33,902 nucleotides of DNA from Sphingobacteriaceae bacterium (GCA_903644075.1 CAHJXH010000017.1:1-33902), one strand, 5' to 3'. Shown: positions 8,056 through 16,284, counted from the stretch's first letter. Program-made: numbers and translations. Notes: generated from the letters alone by a model not told the origin.

Positions 8056-8295
8056 TTATTGATTATCACGCCATTCATAAACCCAGGCGCTTTGAATTTG
8101 CTCCAGGTGGCCTTCTGTACTTTCTTCGCGTGTACCTTTAAAATCGGGAAGAGACAAAACCCACTCTAACAGATCAGTAAAGCGGATGCGGTATATTTTC
8201 GACTCATCAAAGTCGTCGCCAAATTTTTCGTAAAGCCCCATGGCAATATCTTCATGATCATTCCAATGGATTGGCAGGGCAAATTTATCTTGCAT
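8056..8295 (-). CDS. iscX: Fe-S cluster assembly protein IscX
   Basis: 79-residue acidic protein of the IscX/YfhJ family, which binds IscS and iron/frataxin and modulates Fe-S cluster assembly. Family features are the WNDHEDIAMGLYEKFGDDFD block (residues 11-30), the RFTDLLEWVLSLPDF block (about 38-52) and the C-terminal LEQIQSAWVYEWRDNQ. Length is normal. Its neighbour is the ISC-type ferredoxin 105 bases upstream; iscS, iscU, iscA, hscA and hscB are absent here. The ORF uses an ATG start and ends 22 bases before the kdsC start. Confidence 0.9.
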   Translation of the reverse strand: MQDKFALPIHWNDHEDIAMGLYEKFGDDFDESKIYRIRFTDLLEWVLSLPDFKGTREESTEGHLEQIQSAWVYEWRDNQ

Positions 8296-8308
8296 ATTTT
8301 TTAGTTAT

Positions 8309-8396
8309 ACGTTTAACGTTGTACGTTTTACGTTATTTATCTAATTAGTTAAAACTAAGCTTGTCGATACGTAAAACGTAAAACGTCTTACGTACA
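8309..8396. repeat. two ACGTNNN heptad tracts facing each other between iscX and fdx
   Basis: Four ACGT-led units start at 8309, 8316, 8323 and 8330; four more start at 8369, 8376, 8383 and 8390. All are spaced exactly 7 nt apart. The right block is roughly the reverse complement of the left (GTTGTACGTTTTACGT on one side, ACGTAAAACGT and ACGTACAAC on the other), so the spacer transcript could fold into a long imperfect hairpin with a 32-nt loop. It lies between two co-directional genes and might attenuate or process the mRNA. Confidence 0.7.
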
Positions 8397-8400
8397 ACCT

Positions 8401-8733
8401 TTAGTGGCCCATAAACTGCGATTGGTCTGGCAAGGTAACTTCGATGTCGCCATCAATCATTACACACTGGCAACCCAGTCTCGAGGTAATACGCGGGTTA
8501 ATAGCACGATCAATAAAGTCTTCTTCCTTATCAGAAATCTCCTGCACGCTATCCATCCCTTTATTCACATAAATATGGCAGGTACTACAGCCGCAAACAC
8601 CACCACAGTTATGTTGAAGCTCAATTCCATTCTCTAAACAAACATCCAAAACCGATTCACCCTCGGCTATTGGCAGCACCACCGACTCGTGATCCTTCTC
8701 TTCAAAATTTATTTTGATGTTGTAAACATTCAT
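8401..8733 (-). CDS. fdx: ISC-type [2Fe-2S] ferredoxin
   Basis: 110-residue adrenodoxin/ISC-type ferredoxin, an electron donor for Fe-S cluster assembly and similar redox steps. Cluster ligands are Cys43, Cys49, Cys52 (C-x5-C-x2-C in HNCGGVCGCSTC) and Cys88 in RLGCQC. Cys47 and Cys90 are extra. The acidic stretch SDKEEDFID before the last ligand is the usual partner-docking region. It lies upstream of iscX, which is consistent with a remnant isc functional group. ATG start; 35 bases separate it from the DUF2520 stop. Confidence 0.93.
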   Translation of the reverse strand: MNVYNIKINFEEKDHESVVLPIAEGESVLDVCLENGIELQHNCGGVCGCSTCHIYVNKGMDSVQEISDKEEDFIDRAINPRITSRLGCQCVMIDGDIEVTLPDQSQFMGH

Positions 8734-8768
8734 TGTGGCAAAAGTAACAAAATTACTCAGGCTGATGT

Positions 8769-9536
8769 TCAGTTTTTCTCCATTTTCATCACACCTTCAC
8801 TCAGTAAATGGTAAAGGTTTTGTAAAAAAACATCACCTTCTAACAATTGCTCATGCGCTGCCATGGTTTGCATATCATTACGAACCGCTGGCCCCGTCTG
8901 TACAACTGCCGGGAACTGCTGCTGTACCTTCTCTGCTGTTTCCATAATTAATGGCCTCAGCAGGTTAAAATCAAGCTCATGTTTAGCCAATAAGTTTTGC
9001 GCCACATGATATAAATAGTTGGGGAAATTACAGGCGAATACGGCCGATAGATGCAATATCTTTCGTTGAGCGCTATCTACCCGGTAAATATTATTGCTGA
9101 TAGTTTGCCCCAACTCAATTAAATCTTTAGTAATCGCCCCATTCGCCCCTTCTATACATAAAGGTACCGCCCTGAAATCAAGTTCCTTCTCTTTACTAAA
9201 TGTTTGCAGTGGATAAAACACACCGGCATTAGGTGTTATTAGAGATAGTGTATCCAAAGATGTAGCGCCAGATGTATGTACCATAAGCTTTTGATGCACT
9301 GCCAGTTGCTTTGCAATAGCTGCAATAGCATCATCCTTAACTGCTATAATAAACAGATCAGTTTCGGCGTTAATTGTGCTGATATCATCTGTTGCTTCGG
9401 CACCCACATGATAAGCTAAAAGCGATGCATGCCCAATATTGGGGCTAAATACTTGTATAATACGATGCCCGGCATTTTTTAAAGCGGCAGCTAAGTGCGT
9501 ACTTACGTTGCCCGAGCCTATCATTGTAATTCGCAT
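8769..9536 (-). CDS. Rossmann-like and DUF2520 domain protein
   Basis: 255-residue NAD(P)-binding protein. The N-terminal Rossmann fold begins RITMIGSGNVSTHLA, with the dinucleotide-binding GxGNxxxH pattern at residues 7-14. A helical DUF2520 domain (about residues 130-255) follows, containing HLSAVFACNFPNYL. The architecture resembles F420-dependent NADP reductases and short ketopantoate-reductase-like proteins, but no substrate is established. It is first in the minus-strand group leading to maf and in Bacteroidota commonly sits next to kdsC and maf. A TAATTTTG promoter-like element lies upstream (9562-9569, minus). Confidence 0.88.
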   Translation of the reverse strand: MRITMIGSGNVSTHLAAALKNAGHRIIQVFSPNIGHASLLAYHVGAEATDDISTINAETDLFIIAVKDDAIAAIAKQLAVHQKLMVHTSGATSLDTLSLITPNAGVFYPLQTFSKEKELDFRAVPLCIEGANGAITKDLIELGQTISNNIYRVDSAQRKILHLSAVFACNFPNYLYHVAQNLLAKHELDFNLLRPLIMETAEKVQQQFPAVVQTGPAVRNDMQTMAAHEQLLEGDVFLQNLYHLLSEGVMKMEKN

Positions 9537-9561
9537 ATATTTTTGTTACAATATTAAAAAT

Positions 9562-9569
9562 CAAAATTA
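9562..9569 (-). promoter_or_regulatory. Bacteroidota-type -7 element upstream of the DUF2520 gene
   Basis: The minus strand reads TAATTTTG, an exact TAnnTTTG match, 25 bases upstream of the ATG at 9536. No well-spaced -33 TTG was found. TATCTTAG on the plus strand (9585-9592) could serve the divergent hydrolase. Confidence 0.35.
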
Positions 9570-9615
9570 GCTTTTAAAAAACCCTATCTTAGGTTCAACC
9601 TATAATTTTTATTAC

Positions 9616-10536
9616 ATGAAGATATTTAAAGTAATTGCCGTTACCATTTTGTTCCTGCTGGTCAGCGTCAGCATCTTGATTGGTGCCTTATATATTTTCA
9701 AAGACAAAGAAAAGAAAGAGCTCACCGATGCCGACCGCAAAAAGGCCGGCGGCGAATATATTCAGTTGAGTAAGGGTTACACACACTACCAAATAGCAGG
9801 CCCCGATACAGGTAAAACCATTGTACTCATTCATGGCTTTAGTGTACCCTATTACATTTGGGACGGAACTTTTGAGTATCTCGCTAATCAGGGTTTCAGG
9901 GTTATCCGTTATGACATGTACGGCCGTGGATTCTCCGACCGTCCGTACATTACTTATAGTAAAGATGTATACATGGATCAGCTGAAAGAACTGATCTCTA
10001 AATTAAAACTACATACACCCGTTAGTATAGCGGGTATTTCATTTGGCGGTGCCATAACTACCGATTTTGCCTGCCTGCACCCCGAACTTGTTGATAAAGT
10101 TATATTGATAGACCCAGCGTATAAAGAGAAAAGGCCAAAAGCGCCTCAGTTTGCAACAATATTTGAAGAAGCAATTACACCTGACGACCGCGCAATGGGC
10201 CAGTTAAGCGATTTTAAATACCCGCAGAACCACCCGGAATGGGTAGGCAAGTATAAAGTACAAATGGGCTATAAAAACTTCAGATGGGCTCTTGCATCAA
10301 CAGAATACAACTATCATTATGATGGACTGGAAAGCAGTGCCTGCCTCAATAGCAAAAACAAACCTGTATTACTGATTTGGGGCGAAGAAGACCATACTGT
10401 GCCTTTCAAGTACAGCGACTCGATACGCAATGTATTGAAAACTAATTTTTTCCCAGTGGCAGATGCAGCGCATTTACCATCGATTGAGAAAGCGGATACT
10501 GTTAATGCGAAGATTGCGTCGTTTCTGAAGCAGTAA
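9616..10536 (+). CDS. membrane-anchored alpha/beta hydrolase
   Basis: 306-residue alpha/beta-hydrolase-fold protein. An N-terminal hydrophobic segment (about residues 4-28) suggests a single membrane anchor or uncleaved signal. The catalytic triad is visible: Ser142 in the nucleophile elbow GISFGG, Asp259 in GEEDHTVPF and His286 in AAHLPS. An oxyanion-hole-like HGF follows LVLI-type beta strand 3 (residues 73-75). The substrate (ester, lactone, lipid or haloalkane) cannot be told; the neighbours give no hint. The gene is divergent from the DUF2520 operon and convergent with ccmF, separated from ccmF by a hairpin. Confidence 0.88.
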   Translation: MKIFKVIAVTILFLLVSVSILIGALYIFKDKEKKELTDADRKKAGGEYIQLSKGYTHYQIAGPDTGKTIVLIHGFSVPYYIWDGTFEYLANQGFRVIRYDMYGRGFSDRPYITYSKDVYMDQLKELISKLKLHTPVSIAGISFGGAITTDFACLHPELVDKVILIDPAYKEKRPKAPQFATIFEEAITPDDRAMGQLSDFKYPQNHPEWVGKYKVQMGYKNFRWALASTEYNYHYDGLESSACLNSKNKPVLLIWGEEDHTVPFKYSDSIRNVLKTNFFPVADAAHLPSIEKADTVNAKIASFLKQ

Positions 10537-10551
10537 GCTTTAGTATGATAA

Positions 10552-10593
10552 AACAAGAAAGCCCGATCAATTTTTTAATCCGGCTGTCTTGTT
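10552..10593. terminator. hairpin between the hydrolase and ccmF
   Basis: AACAAGAAAGCC (10552-10563) pairs with GGCTGTCTTGTT (10582-10593), 11 of 12 positions, around an 18-nt AT-rich loop. It lies 19 bases past the ccmF stop. On the minus strand the stem is followed by a T-rich stretch, so it suits ccmF best; it may act for both convergent genes. Confidence 0.6.
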
Positions 10594-10611
10594 AATGGAT
10601 ATTTTCTTCTT

Positions 10612-13113
10612 CTATGCTTTTTGCAGTTTAGCTTGCTTTCCTTCTTTCAGTTCAGCGTTAGCTGTTGAAATTTTCAACTCTTTATTTCTGCGGAAGATTG
10701 ACATCAGGAAGCCAATAACCATAATAATGGTACCCGACCAGAAGAAGTTGATATAAGGGAAATTAATAGCCTTCATTACAATATATGGCTTCTTGCTCTC
10801 TGGTTGTTGAAAAACCTGTACCTGTACCTTATTTTGCTCAGGGATAATTTTCGAGAAACGTAGTTTCAAGCCGGCATCGTCAACTTTTTTTGCAAAGTCG
10901 AAAGCGTTGCCATCTTTAATCATAAATATCGGTTCAGCTTTGTAAGTCTTCTCATGCGAGGTAACTTCGAAAGCTGCACCAACAGCAACATCCGTACCTT
11001 TAAGCGGGATGTTTTCTACGTGGGTTTCCTTGTTCAGGCTTTTTAAAACCATAAAGCCTTCGCGGAAACGGATTGTATCGCCTACCCCTACGGTATGCTC
11101 AACAGGTGCATCGTAGTTTTTATCATCATCAGTTTCGCTGTGGCCACCATCTTCGCCATCTAAGTCGCCTTTAATTGGCGCCATGGTAACGTGGGTGTAC
11201 AAGTCATGAAACAGGTAGTGTTTGGTGTCCGGAGATGAAACCAAACCCATTTTATTATTAGCCTGCGAATTGGGCTTCAGCACAAACTCCTCAGTTACTT
11301 TACCCGATGCATTTATCTTTTTGTAATCAACCTTAAAGTAATGGTTAGGTGCTACTATCGAATCACCGAAATAAGTTACTGTATAACCGCCCATTTGTAC
11401 AGGTTGGTTTTTATACAGCATAATGTTTTCTTTCGGGTTTGAGGTTTTGGCAAACTCATCGCCATAACCAATACCGCTGTTATTTTGCGATACCACACTA
11501 CTAGTACCTGCAGCAATAACCGCACCTACCAATATCAATCCAAAACCAATGTGCGCAATTGCCGAGCCCGCCAATTTTATCTTGCCTTTAAATACATCGG
11601 CAAGTACTTTGGCATTAGCCATCACAGTATATATAGAACCGATCATTACAAACGAGAAGATATAATGCAGCTTGTAAACACCGGTTACATACACAACCAG
11701 CCCGCCAATTAAGGCCGAAAACACCAGGTAAACTAACGTAGTAATAAAAAAGCGGGTAGCATCGGTTGTTTTATATTTCAAAAACTGTGTAAAACCCATA
11801 AGCAAGGTTATAACCACTGCAAATGAAGATTGTATTACATTATAATGTTTCACAGGCTCTGTAGGGGGGGCCATTTTGGTGCCGAAGATCCAGTTCCATA
11901 CCGGGATTGAGGTAACTAATACCAGGTGGAAACAAGCTAATGCCAGGAATATAGCACCTACAAACATCCAAAACTCGCGCGAATAGGTTTCTTCGTCTTT
12001 CTTAGTGATAGGCAATTCTTTCCAGCGCATTGCTACCAGTGCTATAGAAAGGAAAAGGAAAATCAATACATCAATTACCAAATGCCATTTTAAACCTGCA
12101 TCTGTAAAAGAGTGTACCGAGGTTTCGCCCAAAATACCGCTACGGCTAAGGAAAGATGCGTACAGTACCAGTATAAAACTGATGAGCACCAAAAATGTAG
12201 CTGTAAAATAAGAGTGCCCGGTATTTCTGTACACAATTAATACGTGTACTGCACCAATCATGGTAATCCATGGAAGCATAGATGCGTTCTCTACCGGGTC
12301 CCAGGCCCAAAAACCACCAAAGTTTAAGGATTCATAAGCCCAGAAAGAACCCATGATAACACCGGTACCCAAAATCATACAGGCAAAAAGCGAATATGAT
12401 AAAGCCGGCTGAACCCACTCTTTATACCTGCGTTGCCATAAACCGGCAATAGCATAAGCAAACGGAACCACCATTGATGCAAAACCCAAAAACAAAGTTG
12501 GCGGGTGGATAACCATCCAGTAGTTTTGCAGAAGCGGGTTAAGGCCGTTACCGTCTTTTATAAAAGTCAGATAATCGGGGCGACTAAAGATTGGTCCTTC
12601 AATTGCCTGGCGTAATAAAATAAACGGCGAACTGCCAATACGGGAGCCAAACACTTCTACACCCAATAACATGGATGCTATCAGCGTTTGTGCAAGTGCG
12701 ATAACGCTCATTACCGGGTTTTCCCAGCTCTTTGCGCGCCACAATACAATGTTTCCTAATACCGCCTGCCAGAAAGCAAACAGCCAGAAACTACCCTCCT
12801 GCCCTTCCCAGAAACAAGAGATGATATAGTAAACCGGGAGCGTACGTGATGAGTGCGCCCAGGCGTAATGATATTCGAAAAGGTGATTAAAAATAATATA
12901 GAAAAGGCAAGCCGCAATACTGACTACAGAAATGCTGTTGATAAAAAAGGCTAAGCGGCCCAGCCATTGCCATGATTTATCGAGCTTATTGGTATTAGTA
13001 GCGGCAAAATAGTAACTAATGGCCGATAAAAGCGCAGAACCAAATGCTAAAATAACAAAGAACTGACCTAACTGGCCGGGTAAAAGGTGTTCGCCTTTAA
13101 AAGCTGTATCCAT
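10612..13113 (-). CDS. ccmF: cytochrome c heme lyase CcmF/CcsA family
   Basis: 833-residue polytopic membrane protein that attaches heme to apocytochrome c in System I-type maturation. The tryptophan-rich WWD motif GGFWAWDPVENASMLPW is at residues 266-282. Conserved heme-ligand histidines appear as His203 (HPPTLFLG) and in ETSVHSFTDAG (near 330). It is longer than the roughly 650 residues of proteobacterial CcmF; the extra length is a periplasmic C-terminal region (about 540-790) with an acidic stretch GDLDGEDGGHSETDDD, ending in a final helix near residue 800. It is five bases from the ccmE stop, so the pair is clearly one transcript. No ccmH partner is in the window. Confidence 0.93.
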   Translation of the reverse strand: MDTAFKGEHLLPGQLGQFFVILAFGSALLSAISYYFAATNTNKLDKSWQWLGRLAFFINSISVVSIAACLFYIIFNHLFEYHYAWAHSSRTLPVYYIISCFWEGQEGSFWLFAFWQAVLGNIVLWRAKSWENPVMSVIALAQTLIASMLLGVEVFGSRIGSSPFILLRQAIEGPIFSRPDYLTFIKDGNGLNPLLQNYWMVIHPPTLFLGFASMVVPFAYAIAGLWQRRYKEWVQPALSYSLFACMILGTGVIMGSFWAYESLNFGGFWAWDPVENASMLPWITMIGAVHVLIVYRNTGHSYFTATFLVLISFILVLYASFLSRSGILGETSVHSFTDAGLKWHLVIDVLIFLFLSIALVAMRWKELPITKKDEETYSREFWMFVGAIFLALACFHLVLVTSIPVWNWIFGTKMAPPTEPVKHYNVIQSSFAVVITLLMGFTQFLKYKTTDATRFFITTLVYLVFSALIGGLVVYVTGVYKLHYIFSFVMIGSIYTVMANAKVLADVFKGKIKLAGSAIAHIGFGLILVGAVIAAGTSSVVSQNNSGIGYGDEFAKTSNPKENIMLYKNQPVQMGGYTVTYFGDSIVAPNHYFKVDYKKINASGKVTEEFVLKPNSQANNKMGLVSSPDTKHYLFHDLYTHVTMAPIKGDLDGEDGGHSETDDDKNYDAPVEHTVGVGDTIRFREGFMVLKSLNKETHVENIPLKGTDVAVGAAFEVTSHEKTYKAEPIFMIKDGNAFDFAKKVDDAGLKLRFSKIIPEQNKVQVQVFQQPESKKPYIVMKAINFPYINFFWSGTIIMVIGFLMSIFRRNKELKISTANAELKEGKQAKLQKA

Positions 13114-13118
13114 TCAAA

Positions 13119-13529
13119 TTAAATATTAGCCGTTTTGGCTTTGGTTTCTGTGATCTCTACTTTATCCTGAGTGTATTTAGATGGGCATTTCATCAAAATT
13201 TTTGAGGCATGGAATTCACTTCCCTGCATTTGTCCGGTCAAAACGATTTGCTCCGAACGCTCAAAATCCTGCGGTTTGGTACCTGTAAACACAACTTTAC
13301 ACTCCTGACCTTTGTTATCGGTCATATAAAAAGAGAAGTAATTGGCATCTTTATGCGCATCATAATACAGTTGCTTGTCTTTAACTAAATGACCAACAAC
13401 TTGTAACGAGCTCGTAGTTTTACTGGCATCATTAAATGAGCCATAAGTGCTTGAGCTTGAATATGTGCTAATAATAACCGCTATTGCCACAGCAATAACA
13501 ATAATGCCGATGATTGAACTTTTTTTCAT
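13119..13529 (-). CDS. ccmE: heme chaperone CcmE, Cys-type (CxxxY)
   Basis: 136-residue periplasmic heme chaperone anchored by one N-terminal helix (residues 5-21), with an OB-fold domain. In proteobacteria heme binds covalently to a His in HxxxY. Here the same place reads CPSKY, with Cys115 and Tyr119 (ILMKCPSKY), the CxxxY variant known from archaea and some other bacteria. The ATG at 13529 (MKKSSIIG) was chosen over an in-frame start at 13571 because it places the anchor helix at the true N-terminus. It lies directly upstream of ccmF and is separated from gdhA by a terminator, so ccmEF probably has its own promoter in 13530-13740. Confidence 0.92.
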   Translation of the reverse strand: MKKSSIIGIIVIAVAIAVIISTYSSSSTYGSFNDASKTTSSLQVVGHLVKDKQLYYDAHKDANYFSFYMTDNKGQECKVVFTGTKPQDFERSEQIVLTGQMQGSEFHASKILMKCPSKYTQDKVEITETKAKTANI

Positions 13530-13627
13530 GAATATATATGGTTTCCTGAAAACTGAACTGCAAAAATACAAAACGTGTAGTTAATAATGTTTATTACAAC
13601 ACATATATCTTATTTAGAATCGTTCTT

Positions 13628-13669
13628 GGAAAGAGAAGAAAGATACGAGAATCAGGAATCGAGACAGAC
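13628..13669. repeat. heptad-phased purine tract (GAATCRA type)
   Basis: Units start at 13628, 13635, 13642, 13649, 13656 and 13663, each 7 nt apart, with GAATCAG and GAATCGA in the middle. It lies in the 277-base gap between gdhA and ccmE, which also holds a REP-like palindrome and the gdhA terminator. Confidence 0.65.
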
Positions 13670-13693
13670 TTCCATCAAAACGACAACACAAAT

Positions 13694-13727
13694 TTTGTCA
13701 TTGCTGCGATAGCGTGGCAATGACAAA
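13694..13727. repeat. REP-like palindrome, second family member
   Basis: Perfect 11-bp arms TTTGTCATTGC (13694-13704) and GCAATGACAAA (13717-13727) surround TGCGATAGCGTG. On the minus strand it contains CGCTATCGC and then AATGACAAA, matching the right arm of the palindrome at 6758-6780 apart from a few bases. This supports a dispersed repeat family. Confidence 0.65.
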
Positions 13728-13742
13728 TAGGAATTAAACCAT

Positions 13743-13776
13743 AAAAAAAAGTCGCTCTGCAATGCAGAGCGACTTT
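13743..13776 (-). terminator. intrinsic terminator of gdhA
   Basis: On the minus strand AAAGTCGCTCTGC pairs perfectly with GCAGAGCGACTTT across a 3-nt loop, and the stem is followed by a run of eight T. It lies about 30 bases past the gdhA stop. It is a textbook rho-independent terminator and separates gdhA from ccmEF. Confidence 0.92.
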
Positions 13777-13780
13777 CCTA

Positions 13781-13801
13781 TCTTGATTCTTGATTCTCTT
13801 A
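13781..13801. repeat. short heptad tract next to the gdhA stop
   Basis: TCTTGAT occurs twice in tandem (13781, 13788), followed by TCTCTTA. This is the reverse complement of the GAATCAA heptad type seen at 264-319. Confidence 0.6.
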
Positions 13802-13806
13802 AAAGA

Positions 13807-15240
13807 TCACGGCCAAACACCAAGGTTTTGGTATGACACCGCAATTTTATTGATAGAACCTACCAATGCTGCGGTACGCAGGGTATCGATACGGCTATCG
13901 CTTTTAAATATCTCGCGGATCTCATGGTACGAGCGGATCATGGTATCTTCCAAACCAGAGTTTACTAACTCTAATTCTGACGCACCTTTAATGATTGTTG
14001 TGCGTTGCAGCGGGGTTAATGAAGTACCGGTAATACCTTCAACCATGTTAACCAGGTTAAGGTTCGAGTTTTCTTCGAAGCGGCGGTTCATACGGCCAAA
14101 TGCTACGTGCGAAAGGTTTTTTAACCATTCGAAATATGATACGGTAACACCACCGGCATTAGCATACATATCGGGGATAATCATACCTCCCATTTCGTAA
14201 AATGCAGCTTCTGCTTCCGGGCTGGTTGGTCCGTTGGCACCTTCTGCAATAATTTTGGTTTGCAGGCGGCCAACGTTTTCGGCAGTGATCTGGTTTTCTA
14301 ATGCAGCTGGTACCAGGATATCGCATGGTTGCTCCAAACCTTCGCCAGAGTTTCTGAATTCTTTTGCGCCCGGGTAACCCAAGATAGATCCTGTTTCTTT
14401 ACGGTGATTAAATACCGCGTCTACATCTAAACCATCTTCATTATAAATAGCGCCTTCAAATTCGCAAAGGCCTACGATGATGGCTCCAAACTCAGCTAAG
14501 AATTTTGCAGAATAGAAACCTACGTTACCCAAACCTTGTACAATTACCCTTTTGCCGGCAATACCTGCAGTAAGGCCAATTTTTTGCATGTCTTCGCCCA
14601 CACTTACACACTCGCGGATGGCAATAGCCACACCACGGCCGGTAGCTTCTCTTCTACCGGCAATACCGTGTAAGGCAATTGGTTTACCGGTAACGCAACC
14701 TAATGCATCCAGCTGGCCTGGGTTCATGGTAGCATAAGTATCGGCAATCCAGCTCATCTCGCGTTCGCCCGATCCGTAATCCGGAGCGGGTACGTCGATG
14801 CTTGGGCCAATGAAATTCTTTTTAATCAGCTCTACTGTATAACGGCGGGTAATGTTTTCCAGCTCCTGTACAGTATAGTTTTTAGGGTTGATTTTGATAC
14901 CGCCTTTAGCACCACCAAATGGCACATTCACAATGGCACATTTATAGGTCATCAGGGCAGCAAGGGCCATAACTTCGTCCTCGTTCACCATTTCGCTGTA
15001 GCGGATACCGCCTTTGGTTGGCGATTGGTGGTGCGAGTGCTCTACACGCCAGGCATCAATTACCTCAAAACCATTTCCTTTACGGATAGGGAAACGGAAG
15101 CGGTAAACGCTGTTACACGACCGGATCTGATCTAACAGACCAGCATCGTGACTGGTGAATTGTGCGGCGTAATCGAAATTTTTACATACGTCTCCAAAGA
15201 AATGGGTGTCCCCGTATGCGGCATTGTTATTAGTAGCCAT
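13807..15240 (-). CDS. gdhA: glutamate dehydrogenase (Glu/Leu/Phe/Val dehydrogenase family)
   Basis: 477-residue amino-acid dehydrogenase that interconverts glutamate and 2-oxoglutarate with NAD(P). The catalytic Lys112 lies in PFGGAKGGI (107-115) and the second active-site Lys is Lys100 in [10 protein letters not shown]. The nucleotide-binding GLGNVG follows in a C-terminal Rossmann domain (near residue 235). The length fits the larger, roughly 470-residue Bacteroidota type. NAD versus NADP preference is not clear. It lies inside the cytochrome maturation cluster, 43 bases after ccmD and followed by its own terminator, so ccmCD-gdhA may form one transcript. Glu is favoured over Leu/Phe/Val on overall resemblance. 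Confidence 0.88.
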   Translation of the reverse strand: MATNNNAAYGDTHFFGDVCKNFDYAAQFTSHDAGLLDQIRSCNSVYRFRFPIRKGNGFEVIDAWRVEHSHHQSPTKGGIRYSEMVNEDEVMALAALMTYKCAIVNVPFGGAKGGIKINPKNYTVQELENITRRYTVELIKKNFIGPSIDVPAPDYGSGEREMSWIADTYATMNPGQLDALGCVTGKPIALHGIAGRREATGRGVAIAIRECVSVGEDMQKIGLTAGIAGKRVIVQGLGNVGFYSAKFLAEFGAIIVGLCEFEGAIYNEDGLDVDAVFNHRKETGSILGYPGAKEFRNSGEGLEQPCDILVPAALENQITAENVGRLQTKIIAEGANGPTSPEAEAAFYEMGGMIIPDMYANAGGVTVSYFEWLKNLSHVAFGRMNRRFEENSNLNLVNMVEGITGTSLTPLQRTTIIKGASELELVNSGLEDTMIRSYHEIREIFKSDSRIDTLRTAALVGSINKIAVSYQNLGVWP

Positions 15241-15283
15241 AATTAAAATATTGAGTATATAATTGGTTTAAATACAATGAAAA

Positions 15284-15493
15284 CTACTTATCGTTTTCAA
15301 GTTTTTTCAAACGCCTGTCAATCATGAATAAATAGATAGCCAATCCTATAAAAACAATAGCGATAGTGGCTACTACAACATATATTCTACCATTGCTGCG
15401 CAGGGTATCTGCCATCTCTACATCCGCACCCGGCTGGGCAAATACAGGGATGAAGCTGATGAGCAGAACTAATATCAGGGCAAGTTTCTTCAT
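15284..15493 (-). CDS. ccmD: CcmD-like small membrane protein
   Basis: 69 residues: a signal-like hydrophobic N-terminus (MKKLALILVLLISFIPVFA), a short periplasmic stretch, one membrane helix (about residues 37-56) and a charged tail RRLKKLENDK. This single-helix layout with a basic cytoplasmic tail matches the CcmD role of holding heme-loaded CcmE to CcmC. The ATG at 15493 lies one base beyond the ccmC stop codon (15495-15497); longer in-frame starts inside ccmC would spoil the signal sequence. Assignment rests on position and topology rather than on conserved residues. Confidence 0.75.
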   Translation of the reverse strand: MKKLALILVLLISFIPVFAQPGADVEMADTLRSNGRIYVVVATIAIVFIGLAIYLFMIDRRLKKLENDK

Positions 15494-15494
15494 A

Positions 15495-16169
15495 TTAATC
15501 AATTGCATTTTTTTTGTATTCAATAAGGCTGATGCGGTAACGGATAGATGCTATCCAAACGCCCATAAAGCACCAGGCAATAAAAGCAGGATAAAGTACC
15601 ACACGCATGCGGTTATCCAGGTCCAGCTTACCGAAGGCAGGGTTACCACCGTTACCGGGATGCAGCGAATCCGTCATTCGTGGCAGGATCATAATCAGCA
15701 CTACCATCACCGGGAAGGCAAAGATGTTATACACTGCCGAAATTTTGGCGCGTTTTTGTTCTTCATCGATAGAGTTACGCAACACTAAATAAGCACAATA
15801 AAGCAGGAACGCAATAGCCGCACTGTTTTGCTTAGGGTCGTTACTCCAATATTCGCCCCAGGTATATTTGGCCCACATCATACCGGTAACCAAACCCACC
15901 ACAAAGAAGAACACACCTGTATTGGCGCATTCAACCGCAACCAAATCGTGTTCAGGTTTGCCGCTAATCAAATATTTGATGCTGTAAACTACAGATATGG
16001 TAAACACAGTGAACATAGCCATCCACATAGGTACGTGGAAATAAACGTTTCGGATGGTTTCGTGCATGATAGGCAGTCTGGGTACTCCCAAAAGCAGGCC
16101 TGCAAAGAGTGTGTATAGGATTACAAGTACGGTTAGTACTTTCCACCAGGTTTGATAAATAAACTTCAT
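15495..16169 (-). CDS. ccmC: heme transporter/handling protein CcmC
   Basis: 224-residue integral membrane protein with about six helices that presents heme to CcmE. Conserved heme-ligand histidines are visible as His47 in FHVPMW and the later SLHPGNGG. The WWD motif is the divergent form WGEYWSNDPKQNSA (near residues 107-120), as in other Bacteroidota. It is followed immediately by ccmD. Upstream, about 115 bases separate it from the CarboxypepD_reg gene stop, so a promoter may lie there. CcsA-family membership is sure; CcmC is chosen over CcsA because of size and the ccmB/D/E/F neighbours. Confidence 0.92.
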   Translation of the reverse strand: MKFIYQTWWKVLTVLVILYTLFAGLLLGVPRLPIMHETIRNVYFHVPMWMAMFTVFTISVVYSIKYLISGKPEHDLVAVECANTGVFFFVVGLVTGMMWAKYTWGEYWSNDPKQNSAAIAFLLYCAYLVLRNSIDEEQKRAKISAVYNIFAFPVMVVLIMILPRMTDSLHPGNGGNPAFGKLDLDNRMRVVLYPAFIAWCFMGVWIASIRYRISLIEYKKNAID

Positions 16170-16284
16170 TTACTTTGAAAAACGGAGCAAAGTTAAGCAA
16201 ATAAATAGCTTTACTATGCGTGCATAGAAGATTTACAATTGTAATATTGTTAATTGCCTGCGGCTGTATAAGTTTTAATAAAAC

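Noticed and set aside
13790..14200. 136-residue ORF opposite gdhA
   Set aside because: Lies entirely antisense to an intact gdhA gene; no domain and no independent evidence.
15366..15788. 140-residue ORF opposite ccmC/ccmD
   Set aside because: Antisense shadow of two well-supported genes.
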